A stretch of DNA of 31,598 bases from JAZKFR01 sp040386295 (GTDB taxonomy: Bacteria; Pseudomonadota; Gammaproteobacteria; Burkholderiales; Rhodocyclaceae). A program made the position numbers and the translations under genes. This document shows, piece by piece, positions 1-8,125 of the stretch (position 1 is its first letter; each line of letters starts with the position of its first letter). The notes under the pieces were generated by a model that saw only the letters and a program-made list of their open reading frames with translations, did no database searches and had not been told where the DNA came from. The stretch spans positions 1 to 31,598 of the forward strand of contig JAZKFR010000096.1 in the NCBI GenBank assembly GCA_040386295.1. The letters are read 5' to 3'.

Positions 1-1
1 A

Positions 2-418
2 GAAAGATTGGCTCGCGGAAAAGAAAACAAGCTCAAAGACCCCTATTTAGCGATTGGCTTAGTGCCCTCCCAACGCAGCGTACTACACACGCGAATTGCC
101 TCGCGTTACGAGCAAATGCTGAATCAAGGCCTAGAAAACGAAGTCAGCAGCCTGCGTCAGCAATACCCAACGCTAACAGCACAGCACAGCGCAATGCGCT
201 GCGTTGGCTACCGGCAAATCTGGGCCATGCAAGAAGGCTTAATTGCGCGCTCAGAACACCGAGAACGCGGCATATACGCCACGCGTCAACTAGCAAAACG
301 ACAACTAACCTGGCTTAACAACAGTTTAGAATCCATTAAGTTAGACTGCCTTGCTCCCGAATTAACAGCACAGACAAAAAGCATAGTTGGAGAATTTTTG
401 GACTTAACACCACAGTAA
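2..418 (+). CDS. miaA: tRNA dimethylallyltransferase, C-terminal part (left-truncated)
   Basis: MiaA transfers a dimethylallyl group to N6 of A37 in tRNAs that read codons starting with U; it is cytosolic. Only the last 138 residues are present. The frame is open to the window edge and the family is about 310-320 residues, so over half lies outside. The family signatures CVGYRQIW (nt 200-223) and ATRQLAKRQLTWL (from nt 278) are intact and the TAA stop is normal. The TTG at nt 8 is an internal codon, not a start. The gene converges on rplQ and shares a two-way terminator with it. It is the only plus-strand gene here and is unrelated to the ribosomal operons. Confidence 0.93.
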   Translation, partial: ERLARGKENKLKDPYLAIGLVPSQRSVLHTRIASRYEQMLNQGLENEVSSLRQQYPTLTAQHSAMRCVGYRQIWAMQEGLIARSEHRERGIYATRQLAKRQLTWLNNSLESIKLDCLAPELTAQTKSIVGEFLDLTPQ

Positions 419-570
419 AATTGCTCGGCAAGAGCAGAGCGTAAAGCCCTAAAAATTTTAGTTAATTTAGTTAATTGAACTTATTTTTGAACTTGCTTAG
501 ATAGAAGCTTAATCACGTCAGGCTTGGCAGCGAAACAAGTTAAGAAGCTTCATTCGGAAGACCAATCGAG

Positions 571-615
571 AAAAAAAATGCCGCTAAGTGAAAAATCACA
601 TTAGCGGCATTTTTT
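571..615. terminator. bidirectional intrinsic terminator between miaA and rplQ
   Basis: The arm at 578-587 pairs with 601-610 (10 bp). It is extended by GTG/CAC across a six-base loop, with one bulged A at 600. Eight A precede the stem and six T follow it, so the structure has a U tract on both strands. It lies 12 nt beyond the rplQ stop and about 150 nt beyond the miaA stop, as expected between convergent genes. The stretch 419-570 before it shows no gene. Confidence 0.9.
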
Positions 616-627
616 CGGTAGAAAAAA

Positions 628-1038
628 TCAGCTTTCTACAACACTCGATTGACTCGAGGCAGAGGCAACAACAGCAGCAAGGTCTTGATCTAACATTTCG
701 ACCAAGGCCATCGGCGCATTATCCCCTTGACGGAAACCACATTTCAAAATGCGCAAATAACCACCATTACGAGCAAGGTAACGAGGGCCAATCTCGTTGA
801 ACAATTTGCCCACGATATCACGATCACGTAAGCGATCAAAAGCCAGACGACGATTAGCTAAACTAGGCTTCTTGCCTAAAGTAATAATCCGTTCAGCAAC
901 ACGGCGCAACTCCTTAGCTTTCGGCAAGGTAGTTTTGATCGTTTCATGCTTCAAAAGCGAAACGGTCATGTTACGTAGCATCGCCAAACGATGGGCACTA
1001 GTACGATTAAGCTTTCGCAGCCCTAAACGGTGACGCAT
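628..1038 (-). CDS. rplQ: 50S ribosomal protein L17
   Basis: L17 binds 23S rRNA near the exit-tunnel side of the 50S subunit. The product is 136 residues, slightly longer than the 127 of E. coli. The N-terminus MRHRLGLRKLNRTSAHR and the motif NMTVSLLKHETIKTT are diagnostic. The C-terminal tail is low-complexity (Ala/Ser-rich), as is common in this family. It is the last gene of the alpha operon, 48 nt downstream of rpoA and 12 nt from the terminator. Confidence 0.97.
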   Translation of the reverse strand: MRHRLGLRKLNRTSAHRLAMLRNMTVSLLKHETIKTTLPKAKELRRVAERIITLGKKPSLANRRLAFDRLRDRDIVGKLFNEIGPRYLARNGGYLRILKCGFRQGDNAPMALVEMLDQDLAAVVASASSQSSVVES

Positions 1039-1086
1039 ATCAATTCCTTTTCAATTCCAGTAAAACGAGAAACCACCTAAGTAGCG

Positions 1087-2070
1087 CTAGGCAGCACGCG
1101 CAACAGCGAGCTCAGCAGGAGGCCAATTTTCCAGCTTAGTGCCTAATGTTAGGCCACGTGCGGCCAGTACTTCTTTTATCTCATTCAATGATTTACGGCC
1201 AAGATTCGGCGTTTTAAGAAGCTCGTTTTCGCTACGCTGAATCAAATCACCAATATAATAAATATTTTCAGCCTTCAAGCAGTTAGCAGAACGAACAGTC
1301 AACTCTAAATCATCAACCGGCCTCAAAAGCACAGGATCAACCTGAGCTGTTTTTTGATATTCAATAGGAGAAGTAGTCCCCTCCAAATCAGCAAAAACAG
1401 CTAACTGAGAAACAAGAATACGCGCAGCAGCACGCACCGCTTCCTCTGGTTCTATCACGCCATTAGTCTCAATGTCGATGATCAACTTATCCAAATCAGT
1501 ACGCTGCTCAACACGCGCGCTTTCAACAGAATAACTAACGCGACGCACCGGGCTGAAAGAAGCATCAAGTACCAGGGTACCGATACTCTTCGCGTGACCA
1601 CCCAATTGGCGTAAATTACCGGGAACATAACCGCGTGATTTTTCAACTTTGATTTCCATAGCGACCTTGCCGCCAGTGGAAAGATGTGCAATCACATGGT
1701 CAGGGTTGATGATTTCAACACCGTGAGAAAGTTCGATATGACTTGCCAAGAGGACGCCTTCGCCTTCCTTACTGAGACGAAGAAGAACCTCATTGCGGTC
1801 ATGCAATTTAAAAACAATGCCTTTCAAATTCAGAAGAATGTCAACAACATCTTCCTGAACACCATCAATCGTGGAGTATTCATGAAGAACACCATCAATA
1901 CTCACTTCAGTGATGGCATAGCCTGCCATTGACGACAGCAAGGTACGCCGCAAAGCATTGCCCAAGGTATGCGCAAAACCCGGATCAAAGGGTTCCATCG
2001 TAATACGCGCATGTACGGGGGAAAGACTTTCAACGTCGATAATACTGGGTTCTAAAATGTTACTAGGCAT
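1087..2070 (-). CDS. rpoA: DNA-directed RNA polymerase alpha subunit
   Basis: Alpha dimerises to nucleate RNA polymerase assembly and contacts UP elements and activators. Its 327 residues match the usual 325-330. The N-terminal assembly domain is at about 1-235, followed by a linker. The C-terminal domain (about 250-320) keeps the DNA-contact residues R260, N263, C264, G291, K293, S294 and E297, equivalent to E. coli R265, N268, C269, G296, K298, S299 and E302. An AAAGGA ribosome site lies six nt before the ATG. It sits between rpsD and rplQ, the standard alpha-operon place. Confidence 0.98.
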   Translation of the reverse strand: MPSNILEPSIIDVESLSPVHARITMEPFDPGFAHTLGNALRRTLLSSMAGYAITEVSIDGVLHEYSTIDGVQEDVVDILLNLKGIVFKLHDRNEVLLRLSKEGEGVLLASHIELSHGVEIINPDHVIAHLSTGGKVAMEIKVEKSRGYVPGNLRQLGGHAKSIGTLVLDASFSPVRRVSYSVESARVEQRTDLDKLIIDIETNGVIEPEEAVRAAARILVSQLAVFADLEGTTSPIEYQKTAQVDPVLLRPVDDLELTVRSANCLKAENIYYIGDLIQRSENELLKTPNLGRKSLNEIKEVLAARGLTLGTKLENWPPAELAVARAA

Positions 2071-2109
2071 GCACTATCCTTTGCCTTATCTAGTCAAAAA
2101 ACGCCGTGA

Positions 2110-2739
2110 CTACTTAGAATAAAGTTCAATTACTAAACTTTCATTGATCGTGGACGGAAGTTCACTACGCTGCGGACGAGCCTTATACACACCCTTAGCC
2201 GCCTTCGCATCAACCTCAAGCCATTCAGGAAAACCTCGTGCCTCAGCGGCAGCAAGAGCTCCTTTGACACGCAAGTGCGTTTTAGCTTTTTCGCTAACCT
2301 CAACCACGTCGCCTGGACGAACCTGAAAAGAAGGTATATTTACGCGACGTCCGTTCACCAAAACGCCGTTGTGACGAACAACCTGGCGAGACTCAGACCG
2401 AGAAGAGGCAAAGCCCATACGATAAACAACGTTATCAAGGCGCGACTCGAGAAGCTGCAAAAGGTTCTCACCAGTTACACCTTTTCTACGATCCGCTTCG
2501 TAATAAACCTTACGAAATTGCCCTTCAAGAACACCGTAAATCCGACGAATCTTTTGCTTCTCACGAAGATGAACACCATAATCCGAAAGGCGCTGACCAG
2601 ATTTCTGACCATGCTGACCAGGCGCATAAGAACGGCGTTCAATAGCACACTTGTCAGTAAAGCACTTCTCACCTTTTAGAAATAACTTCTCTCCCTCACG
2701 TCGGCATTGCCTACATTTTGGATCCAAATTACGAGCCAT
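2110..2739 (-). CDS. rpsD: 30S ribosomal protein S4 (zinc-binding type)
   Basis: S4 is a primary 16S rRNA binder that starts 30S assembly and lines the mRNA entry channel. Length is 209 residues (E. coli 206). The N-terminus has C9, C12, C26 and C31, the C+ form expected to bind zinc; E. coli S4 lacks these cysteines. An S4 RNA-binding domain follows at about residues 98-160 (LESRLDNVVYRMGFASSR). S4 represses the alpha operon in E. coli; I see no clear equivalent pseudoknot here. The gene starts 10 nt after the rpsK stop. Confidence 0.98.
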   Translation of the reverse strand: MARNLDPKCRQCRREGEKLFLKGEKCFTDKCAIERRSYAPGQHGQKSGQRLSDYGVHLREKQKIRRIYGVLEGQFRKVYYEADRRKGVTGENLLQLLESRLDNVVYRMGFASSRSESRQVVRHNGVLVNGRRVNIPSFQVRPGDVVEVSEKAKTHLRVKGALAAAEARGFPEWLEVDAKAAKGVYKARPQRSELPSTINESLVIELYSK

Positions 2740-2749
2740 TTACTTCTCC

Positions 2750-3139
2750 TTAAATTCGACGCTTTTTAGGTGGACGGCAACCGTTATGCGGAATCGGAGT
2801 CACATCGGTAATCGCAGTAATTTTTATACCCAACGCATTCAACGCACGAACAGATGATTCACGCCCCGGACCCGGGCCCTTGATACGAACCTCAATATTT
2901 TTCACACCACACTCTTGAGCTACTTTTCCAGCAGCTTCAGCTGCCACCTGAGCGGCAAAAGGCGTGCTTTTTCTTGAGCCTTTAAAACCAGCACCACCAG
3001 AGGTAGCCCAGGAAAGGGCATTTCCCTGACGATCAGTAATCGTAATAATCGTATTGTTGAATGAGGCGTGAATATGAGCAATGCCTTCAGCAACATTCTT
3101 CTTGATTTTTTTGCGAACTTTCGCAAGCGTTTTAGCCAT
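2750..3139 (-). CDS. rpsK: 30S ribosomal protein S11
   Basis: S11 sits on the 30S platform beside the mRNA exit and the anti-Shine-Dalgarno helix. The chosen start gives 129 residues, equal to E. coli. Two in-frame codons precede it (TTG 3145, ATG 3142), but AGGA lies seven nt before the ATG at 3139 and only four before 3142, so MAKTLAKVRKK is preferred. The family motifs GIAHIHASFNNTI and GPGPGRESSVRAL are present. It is 13 nt downstream of rpsM. Confidence 0.96.
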   Translation of the reverse strand: MAKTLAKVRKKIKKNVAEGIAHIHASFNNTIITITDRQGNALSWATSGGAGFKGSRKSTPFAAQVAAEAAGKVAQECGVKNIEVRIKGPGPGRESSVRALNALGIKITAITDVTPIPHNGCRPPKKRRI

Positions 3140-3152
3140 CATCAATTCCTAG

Positions 3153-3515
3153 TTATTTTTTGCCGGCGATAGACTTGCGCGGCCCCTTGCGGGTACGAGC
3201 GTTAGTACGCGTACGCTGACCACGGCAAGGCAAACCCTTGCGATGACGAAGCCCACGATAGCAACCCAAATCCATTAAGCGCTTGATACTCATTGTAACT
3301 TCACGGCGCAGGTCACCTTCAACCGTGAACTTCCCAACGTATTCACGCAGGCGCTCCATCTCTGACTCTGTCAGGTCTTTCATCTTCGCAGAGCGAAGAA
3401 CACCAGCGGCATCACAAATCTTTTGAGCTCGAACTCGACCTATACCATAAATAGCAGTAAGTGCAATTTCAGCATGCTGATGATTAGGAATATTTACCCC
3501 TGCGATGCGGGCCAT
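3153..3515 (-). CDS. rpsM: 30S ribosomal protein S13
   Basis: S13 is in the 30S head, forms bridges to the 50S subunit and contacts P-site tRNA through its basic tail. The product is 120 residues (E. coli 118). It starts MARIAGVNIPNHQ and carries YGIGRVRAQKIC and the basic RTRTNARTRKGPRK tail. GAGG is seven nt upstream of the ATG. It is the first gene of the alpha operon; a candidate promoter lies just upstream in the rpmJ-rpsM spacer. Confidence 0.98.
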   Translation of the reverse strand: MARIAGVNIPNHQHAEIALTAIYGIGRVRAQKICDAAGVLRSAKMKDLTESEMERLREYVGKFTVEGDLRREVTMSIKRLMDLGCYRGLRHRKGLPCRGQRTRTNARTRKGPRKSIAGKK

Positions 3516-3544
3516 TGATCTACCTCGAATAAGTTAAACAAATG

Positions 3545-3573
3545 ATTGTATATAAAACCGAACAACAACTCAA
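3545..3573 (-). promoter_or_regulatory. candidate sigma70 promoter of the alpha operon
   Basis: On the minus strand TTGAGT (-35, 3568-3573), a 17-nt spacer and TACAAT (-10, 3545-3550) match the consensus at 4/6 and 5/6. A start near 3538 would leave a short leader of about 22 nt before rpsM. The sequence after the -10 is AT-rich, unlike the str promoter. The site fits the border between the spc and alpha operons. The call is from pattern only. Confidence 0.6.
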
Positions 3574-3592
3574 GAATCAGAGATGCAGACGA

Positions 3593-3706
3593 TTAACCCT
3601 GACGCTGTTTATGACGTAGATCAGTGCAAATAACACGCACCACACCGTGACGTCGAATTACTTTACAGTTACGGCAAATCTTCTTAACCGAGGCTAGCAC
3701 TTTCAT
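3593..3706 (-). CDS. rpmJ: 50S ribosomal protein L36
   Basis: L36 is the smallest 50S protein and stabilises 23S rRNA near the factor-binding side. The product is 37 residues, starts MKVLASVKKICRNCK and ends RHKQRQG. The zinc ligands C11, C14, C27 and H32 are intact, so this is the zinc-binding form. A strong AGGAG lies five nt before the ATG. It sits between infA and rpsM, the usual order at the spc-alpha junction. Confidence 0.96.
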   Translation of the reverse strand: MKVLASVKKICRNCKVIRRHGVVRVICTDLRHKQRQG

Positions 3707-3767
3707 ATCAACTCCTTTTTGCACTACGGCAACAAAATAGTTTTTGCTGCGTTTTTATAATAAAAAT

Positions 3768-3986
3768 TTATTTTGCCCGAAATACAATTCGGGCACGGCT
3801 CAAATCGTACGGCGTTAATTGAACCGTTACTTTGTCGCCAGGTAGAATCCGGATGTAATGCATACGCATCTTGCCTGAAATAAAGCCTAAAACAACGTGG
3901 CCATTCTCAAGCTTAACTCTGAAAGTAGCGTTAGGTAAATTTTCTATTACCTCGCCCTGCATTTCGATCAAATCTTCTTTAGGCAT
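3768..3986 (-). CDS. infA: translation initiation factor IF-1
   Basis: IF1 binds the 30S A site during initiation and helps IF2 and IF3. It is a 72-residue single OB-fold (S1-like) protein, the same length as in E. coli, with ELENGHVV-type and SGKMRMHYIRILPGDKV motifs. The ATG is two nt after the secY stop. The only Shine-Dalgarno-like AGGA abuts the start, so translation is probably coupled to secY. A 7-bp hairpin (3775-3781 with 788-794) covers its last codons; no U tract follows directly. Confidence 0.97.
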   Translation of the reverse strand: MPKEDLIEMQGEVIENLPNATFRVKLENGHVVLGFISGKMRMHYIRILPGDKVTVQLTPYDLSRARIVFRAK

Positions 3987-3988
3987 TC

Positions 3989-5314
3989 CTATTTTGCCGG
4001 AAACCCGGATCCTTTAAAATTGGCCTTTTTCAAAAGCCCCTCGTACTGATGCGACATAAGATAAGCTTGAACTTGTGACATGAAATCCATCGTCACGACA
4101 ACAATAATAAGCAAGGAAGTACCACCAAAATAAAATGGAACATTCCATTTTAAAATCAAAAATTCAGGCAATAAACAAACAGTGGTTATATAAAATGAAC
4201 CAACCAAGGTCAGTCTCACCAAAATCTTATCGATATAGCGTGATGTTTGTTCGCCTGGACGAATTCCAGGCACAAAAGCGCCACTCTTTTTTAAATTATC
4301 AGCAGTATCTTTTGAATTAAAGACTAAAGCCGTATAGAAGAAACAAAAAAACACAATAGCTAACGCATATAACATAACGTACAAAGGCTGACCAGGTGAC
4401 AACATCCCGGCAATATCCTTAAGCCAATCAACAGAACCACCAGAACCAAACCACCCCGCTATCGTCGCAGGAAAAAGAATGATTGAAGACGCAAATATAG
4501 GCGGTATAACACCAGCCATATTTAATTTCAGAGGCAGATGCGAGCTTTGTCCAGAGTAAATCTTGTTACCCACTTGACGTTTAGCATAATTCACCAAAAT
4601 TTTTCTCTGCCCACGCTCGACAAAAACAACAAATGCAGTCACCAGAAAAACAAGTAAACTTATGAAAATAGCGGAAAATGGATGCATCGAACCTGTTCTA
4701 ACTAAATCTAACAGTCCTCCTACCGAATTAGGCAAACCAGCAGCAATTCCTGAAAAAATGATAATTGAGATGCCGTTACCCAAGCCACGCTCGGTAATTT
4801 GCTCACCAAGCCACATAAGAAAAATAGTGCCGGTTAGTAAAGTGAGGACAGTCAAAAAACGGAATAGCAAACCAGGCTCCACAACCAGGCCAGCTTGAGA
4901 TTCAAGCGCAATTGCGATTCCAAAACCTTGGAAAACAGCCAGAAAAACAGTAGCGTAACGCGTGTATTGCGCGATTTTTTTACGTCCAGACTCACCATCT
5001 TTCTTAAGCGCTTCAAGTGCAGGACTAGCTATTGTCATCAGCTGCATGATAATAGAAGCGGATATGTAAGGCATAATTCCAAGGGCGAAAATAGTAAAAC
5101 GCGAAAGCGCTCCCCCAGAAAACATGTTGAACATACCTAATATTCCACCTTGCTGGCGGCTAAACAAGTCAGAAAGAACTTGCGCATCAATACCAGGCAC
5201 AGGCACATGCGCACCAATCCGGTACACAAGCAAAGCTCCCAGCAGAAACAGAAGCCTAGCTTTAAGATCAGAAGACCTAGAAACTTGGGTCAACCTAGTT
5301 GAATGATTAGCCAA
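3989..5314 (-). CDS. secY: preprotein translocase subunit SecY
   Basis: SecY forms the protein-conducting channel of the inner membrane with SecE and SecG, driven by SecA or the ribosome. The product is 441 residues (E. coli 443) and shows the usual ten hydrophobic segments. A plug-region motif, FSGGALSRFTIFALGIMPY, follows the first segment, and the cytosolic loop GIRPGEQTSRYIDKIL is conserved. The gene lies in the spc operon, 12 nt after rplO. Its partner secE is at the far right of this window. Confidence 0.98.
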   Translation of the reverse strand: MANHSTRLTQVSRSSDLKARLLFLLGALLVYRIGAHVPVPGIDAQVLSDLFSRQQGGILGMFNMFSGGALSRFTIFALGIMPYISASIIMQLMTIASPALEALKKDGESGRKKIAQYTRYATVFLAVFQGFGIAIALESQAGLVVEPGLLFRFLTVLTLLTGTIFLMWLGEQITERGLGNGISIIIFSGIAAGLPNSVGGLLDLVRTGSMHPFSAIFISLLVFLVTAFVVFVERGQRKILVNYAKRQVGNKIYSGQSSHLPLKLNMAGVIPPIFASSIILFPATIAGWFGSGGSVDWLKDIAGMLSPGQPLYVMLYALAIVFFCFFYTALVFNSKDTADNLKKSGAFVPGIRPGEQTSRYIDKILVRLTLVGSFYITTVCLLPEFLILKWNVPFYFGGTSLLIIVVVTMDFMSQVQAYLMSHQYEGLLKKANFKGSGFPAK

Positions 5315-5326
5315 GGGTAGCCGTAC

Positions 5327-5761
5327 CTATTCGAGAACAGTGCCACCGAGCAACTCAATCGCTGCTTTTGCACCTTTAGTCGCGCCCACACCTTTTAATA
5401 CCAACTTTCGACTAAGCTCACCGGACAGAATAACTTTTGCAGAAAGTGCGTGACGTGGAATCAAATTAGCTTCGAGCAACACCAAAAGCGTTACTTCATC
5501 TGCTGAAAGCCTATTCAAATCAGACAAATTAACTTCAACATTCCGCGCATTAGTCAAAGAAACAAAGCCTCGTTTTGGCAAACGACGTTGCAAAGGCATC
5601 TGACCGCCTTCAAAACCAACCTTGTGGAATCCACCAGCGCGGGATTTTTGACCTTTATGACCGCGGCCAGCAGTTTTTCCCAAACCAGAACCGATTCCAC
5701 GACCAACGCGACGCCGAGCGTGCTTGGCTCCATCAGCAGGAGCGATAGTATTAAGCTTCAC
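5327..5761 (-). CDS. rplO: 50S ribosomal protein L15
   Basis: L15 is a late-assembling 23S rRNA binder in the core of the 50S subunit. Its 144 residues equal E. coli. The Gly/Arg/Lys-rich N-terminal extension (RRVGRGIGSGLGKTAGRGHK) that threads into rRNA, and the FEGGQMPLQRRLPKRGF motif, are clear. The start codon overlaps the 3' end of rpmD by 11 nt, which suggests coupled translation. Confidence 0.97.
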   Translation of the reverse strand: MKLNTIAPADGAKHARRRVGRGIGSGLGKTAGRGHKGQKSRAGGFHKVGFEGGQMPLQRRLPKRGFVSLTNARNVEVNLSDLNRLSADEVTLLVLLEANLIPRHALSAKVILSGELSRKLVLKGVGATKGAKAAIELLGGTVLE

Positions 5762-5945
5762 TTAAAGACTCACACTTCACAAGATAAAAAACTTTGTTGA
5801 TCATTCCTCTAACTGCCAAAGTGTCCTCAAGGGTAGATGTGCTATTTAAACGACGCAGACCTAACCCGCGAACAGTAGCACGGTGAGACGCTTTGGTTCC
5901 TATTAGGCTCTTAACGAGCGTTACTTTTAATTTTGAGCAGGTCAT
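5751..5945 (-). CDS. rpmD: 50S ribosomal protein L30
   Basis: L30 is a small 50S protein near 5S rRNA and domain II/V of 23S rRNA. The product is 64 residues, a little longer than the roughly 60 typical. It contains VKSLIGTKASHRATVRGLGL and the RGMINKVFYLVK ending of the family, plus a short extra tail. It starts three nt after rpsE and overlaps rplO by 11 nt. Confidence 0.95.
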   Translation of the reverse strand: MTCSKLKVTLVKSLIGTKASHRATVRGLGLRRLNSTSTLEDTLAVRGMINKVFYLVKCESLSEA

Positions 5946-5948
5946 ATC

Positions 5949-6473
5949 TTAGCCTAATATATCAGCGACAGATTTGCCGCGTTTAGCAGCAATTTCCATT
6001 GGGGTGTTCATCGCTTGAAGCCCATTGATTGTTGCGCGAACGATGTTGTAAGGATTGGTAGACCCGTGCGCTTTAGCAACGACATTTGTCATGCCCATAA
6101 CATCAAAAACAGCGCGCATAGCACCGCCGGCTATGACACCCGTTCCATCTGGCGCAGGCTGAATCATCACAACTGAGGCGCCGTGGCGACCAACAACGGT
6201 ATGGTGCAGAGTGCCACTCTTGAGATTGATTTTTACCAGCTTCTTTCTCGCCTCTTCCATAGCCTTTTGAACAGCCACAGGAACTTCACGAGACTTTCCC
6301 TTACCCATGCCGATACGACCATCACCGTCTCCAACGACGGTGAGCGCAGCAAAACCCAGAATTCTACCACCCTTAACTACCTTTGTAACTCGGTTGATAG
6401 AAATCATTTTCTCGCGCATGCCATCATCAGGTTTATCTGGCTGCTGCGATTTTTTACCTTGTGGTTTAGCCAT
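5949..6473 (-). CDS. rpsE: 30S ribosomal protein S5
   Basis: S5 lines the mRNA entry site and affects decoding accuracy; spectinomycin resistance changes map to its N-terminal loop. Length is 174 residues (E. coli 167). A double-stranded RNA-binding-like domain covers about 20-85 (EKMISINRVTKVVKGGRI, GDGDGRIGMGKGKSREVP), followed by the C-terminal half with IAAKRGKSVADILG. It sits between rplR and rpmD. Confidence 0.98.
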   Translation of the reverse strand: MAKPQGKKSQQPDKPDDGMREKMISINRVTKVVKGGRILGFAALTVVGDGDGRIGMGKGKSREVPVAVQKAMEEARKKLVKINLKSGTLHHTVVGRHGASVVMIQPAPDGTGVIAGGAMRAVFDVMGMTNVVAKAHGSTNPYNIVRATINGLQAMNTPMEIAAKRGKSVADILG

Positions 6474-6498
6474 TATTCACTCCAATACTCCAACTCAA

Positions 6499-6855
6499 TC
6501 AGAATTTAAGACCAGCTTCTCTAGCAGCCTCAGCCAAAGCTTTCACTCGTCCATGGTATCTAAAGCCGCCGCGGTCAAAAGCAACCTGATCAATACCGAT
6601 TTTTTTAGCGCGCTCAGCGATTAACTTGCCTATAACCAAGGCAGCACCGAGATTCCCGCCGTTTGGTAGGGTCTTTCGAACATCCGCTTCGAGAGAGGAT
6701 GCAGATGCGAGAACTAGGCCGCCGCAAGAAGAAATAACTTGTGCATATATGTGACTGTTTGTGCGATGAACGGCCAAGCGTATAGATTTTAATTCTAAAA
6801 TTTTAGCCCTGGTTCTACGTGCTCTACGCAAACGCGCTTGATTTTTATCAATCAT
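6499..6855 (-). CDS. rplR: 50S ribosomal protein L18
   Basis: L18 binds 5S rRNA and carries it into the 50S central protuberance with L5. The start at MIDKNQARLRRARRT gives 118 residues (E. coli 117). A longer open frame runs back into rplF, but its extra residues match no L18, and AAGG sits five nt before this ATG. SIRLAVHRTNSHIYAQVI and the C-terminal FRYHGRVKALAEAAREAGLKF-type ending are diagnostic. It starts 10 nt after rplF. Confidence 0.96.
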   Translation of the reverse strand: MIDKNQARLRRARRTRAKILELKSIRLAVHRTNSHIYAQVISSCGGLVLASASSLEADVRKTLPNGGNLGAALVIGKLIAERAKKIGIDQVAFDRGGFRYHGRVKALAEAAREAGLKF

Positions 6856-6865
6856 TTTGCCCTTC

Positions 6866-7399
6866 TTACTTCTTCTTGGTTTCTTTGAGGACAATGGACT
6901 CATCCGAATAACGGACGCCCTTTCCTTTGTACGGCTCAGGCTTTCGATAGGCTCGAATATCAGCTGCAACCTGACCAACTTTTTGCTTATCGACACCCTT
7001 AATTAAAATCTCGGTTTGAATTGGCGTCTCGATCTTAATTCCTTCAGGAATCTGATAGACGACAGGGTGAGAAAAACCCAAGGTCAAATTAAGGGACGCG
7101 CCCTGCGTTTGAGCACGATAACCAACGCCAACTAAGAGCAGCTTCTTCTCGAAGCCTTTACTAACACCGAGAACCATATTCGCCAAGACAGCACGAACCG
7201 TACCGGACAGCGCATTTGAATTCGGCACACCGAGCACAGCTGAACAAGACAAAGCACCATCTAAACAAGTAACGGCAACGGCCGAGTTAGGCGTAAATTG
7301 CATTACCCCCAAAGGCCCTTTAATCAGAATCTGATCTAAAGAAATTTTTACCTCAACACCCTGAGGTAAAACGATTCGATTTTTTGCAACGCGAGACAT
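6866..7399 (-). CDS. rplF: 50S ribosomal protein L6
   Basis: L6 sits near the sarcin-ricin loop and the factor-binding site of the 50S subunit. Its 177 residues equal E. coli. Two repeated alpha/beta domains are visible, the second ending in the conserved RAYRKPEPYKGKGVRY motif. The N-terminus MSRVAKNRIVLPQGVEVKI is standard. It is nine nt downstream of rpsH. Confidence 0.98.
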   Translation of the reverse strand: MSRVAKNRIVLPQGVEVKISLDQILIKGPLGVMQFTPNSAVAVTCLDGALSCSAVLGVPNSNALSGTVRAVLANMVLGVSKGFEKKLLLVGVGYRAQTQGASLNLTLGFSHPVVYQIPEGIKIETPIQTEILIKGVDKQKVGQVAADIRAYRKPEPYKGKGVRYSDESIVLKETKKK

Positions 7400-7408
7400 A
7401 ATTACCCC

Positions 7409-7804
7409 TTAAGCGACGATGCAGAGCACTTCACCACCAGTATTACTGGCACGAGCTTTGCGATCAGTCATAACCCCTTTAGGGGTAGAGACAATGGCAA
7501 CACCTAATCCATTCATTACCCTGGGAATACTAGAAGCACCCTTGTAGATACGCAGACCGGGCCTAGAAACACGGTCAATACGCTCAATAACAGGACTGCC
7601 TGCGTAATACTTAAGCACAATTTCAAGTGTTTTCTTACCTTCAGACTCGGCAACCAGGAAGTCTGCTACATATCCTTCTTCCTTAAGAACCTCGACAATC
7701 GCCACTTTCAACTTTGACGACGGCATAGAAACTGACAACTTACCCACCATCTGCGCATTACGAATGCGAGTCAGCATATCGCTGACTGGATCGCTCATAC
7801 TCAT
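7409..7804 (-). CDS. rpsH: 30S ribosomal protein S8
   Basis: S8 is an early 16S rRNA binder and in E. coli represses the spc operon by binding near rplE. Length is 131 residues (E. coli 130). MSDPVSDMLTRIRNAQMV and the C-terminal GVAIVSTPKGVMTDRKAR segment are family hallmarks. Two in-frame Met codons are possible starts (residues 1 and 3); the longer is shown. It lies nine nt after rpsN. Confidence 0.97.
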   Translation of the reverse strand: MSMSDPVSDMLTRIRNAQMVGKLSVSMPSSKLKVAIVEVLKEEGYVADFLVAESEGKKTLEIVLKYYAGSPVIERIDRVSRPGLRIYKGASSIPRVMNGLGVAIVSTPKGVMTDRKARASNTGGEVLCIVA

Positions 7805-7813
7805 ATATTCCCC

Positions 7814-8119
7814 TTACCAGCTAGCCTTAGTTACACCAGGCACTTCGCCACGCATAACAAAATCCCGTAACTTACTACGCCCTAAGCCAAATTTACGGTA
7901 CACGCCACGCCCTCTACCAGTAAGAGAGCAGCGATTTCGCAAACGGACAGGACTAGAGTCGCGGGGCAGAGCCTGAAGCTTTAAACGAGCTTCAAACCTA
8001 TCGTCATCAGAACGACCCGAATCAGCGATGGCTGACAACAAAGCTGAGCGCTTAACGGCATATTTTTCGATCATTTTCCGCCGTTTTTCGTTACGATTGA
8101 TCACTGAACGTTTAGCCAT
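7814..8119 (-). CDS. rpsN: 30S ribosomal protein S14 (zinc-free type)
   Basis: S14 is in the 30S head close to S3 and S10. The 101-residue length and lack of CxxC pairs mark the long C- form, which does not bind zinc. MAKRSVINRNEKRRK opens the protein and RNRCSLTGRGRGVYRKFGLG is the conserved C-terminal stretch. It follows rplE by six nt. S4 and L36 in this window are the zinc-dependent forms, so the genome mixes both types. Confidence 0.97.
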   Translation of the reverse strand: MAKRSVINRNEKRRKMIEKYAVKRSALLSAIADSGRSDDDRFEARLKLQALPRDSSPVRLRNRCSLTGRGRGVYRKFGLGRSKLRDFVMRGEVPGVTKASW

Positions 8120-8125
8120 TTTTTC

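Noticed and set aside
8..10. TTG as the start of a short gene at the left edge
   Set aside because: The frame is open to the window edge and the product is the C-terminal part of MiaA, so this codon is internal.
583..606. Rifampicin or streptomycin resistance alleles in rpoB or rpsL
   Set aside because: The coordinates given are RpoB residues 583-606. All the main rifampicin-contact residues, and S12 K43 and K88, are wild type.
1684..1932. Plus-strand open frames opposite rpoA, rpoB, fusA and other genes
   Set aside because: All lie antisense to highly conserved coding sequence, show no family match, and follow from the codon pattern of the real genes.
6856..6996. Upstream extension of rplR by 47 codons
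   Set aside because: It overlaps the end of rplF in another frame, matches no L18, and a ribosome site fits the ATG at 6855.
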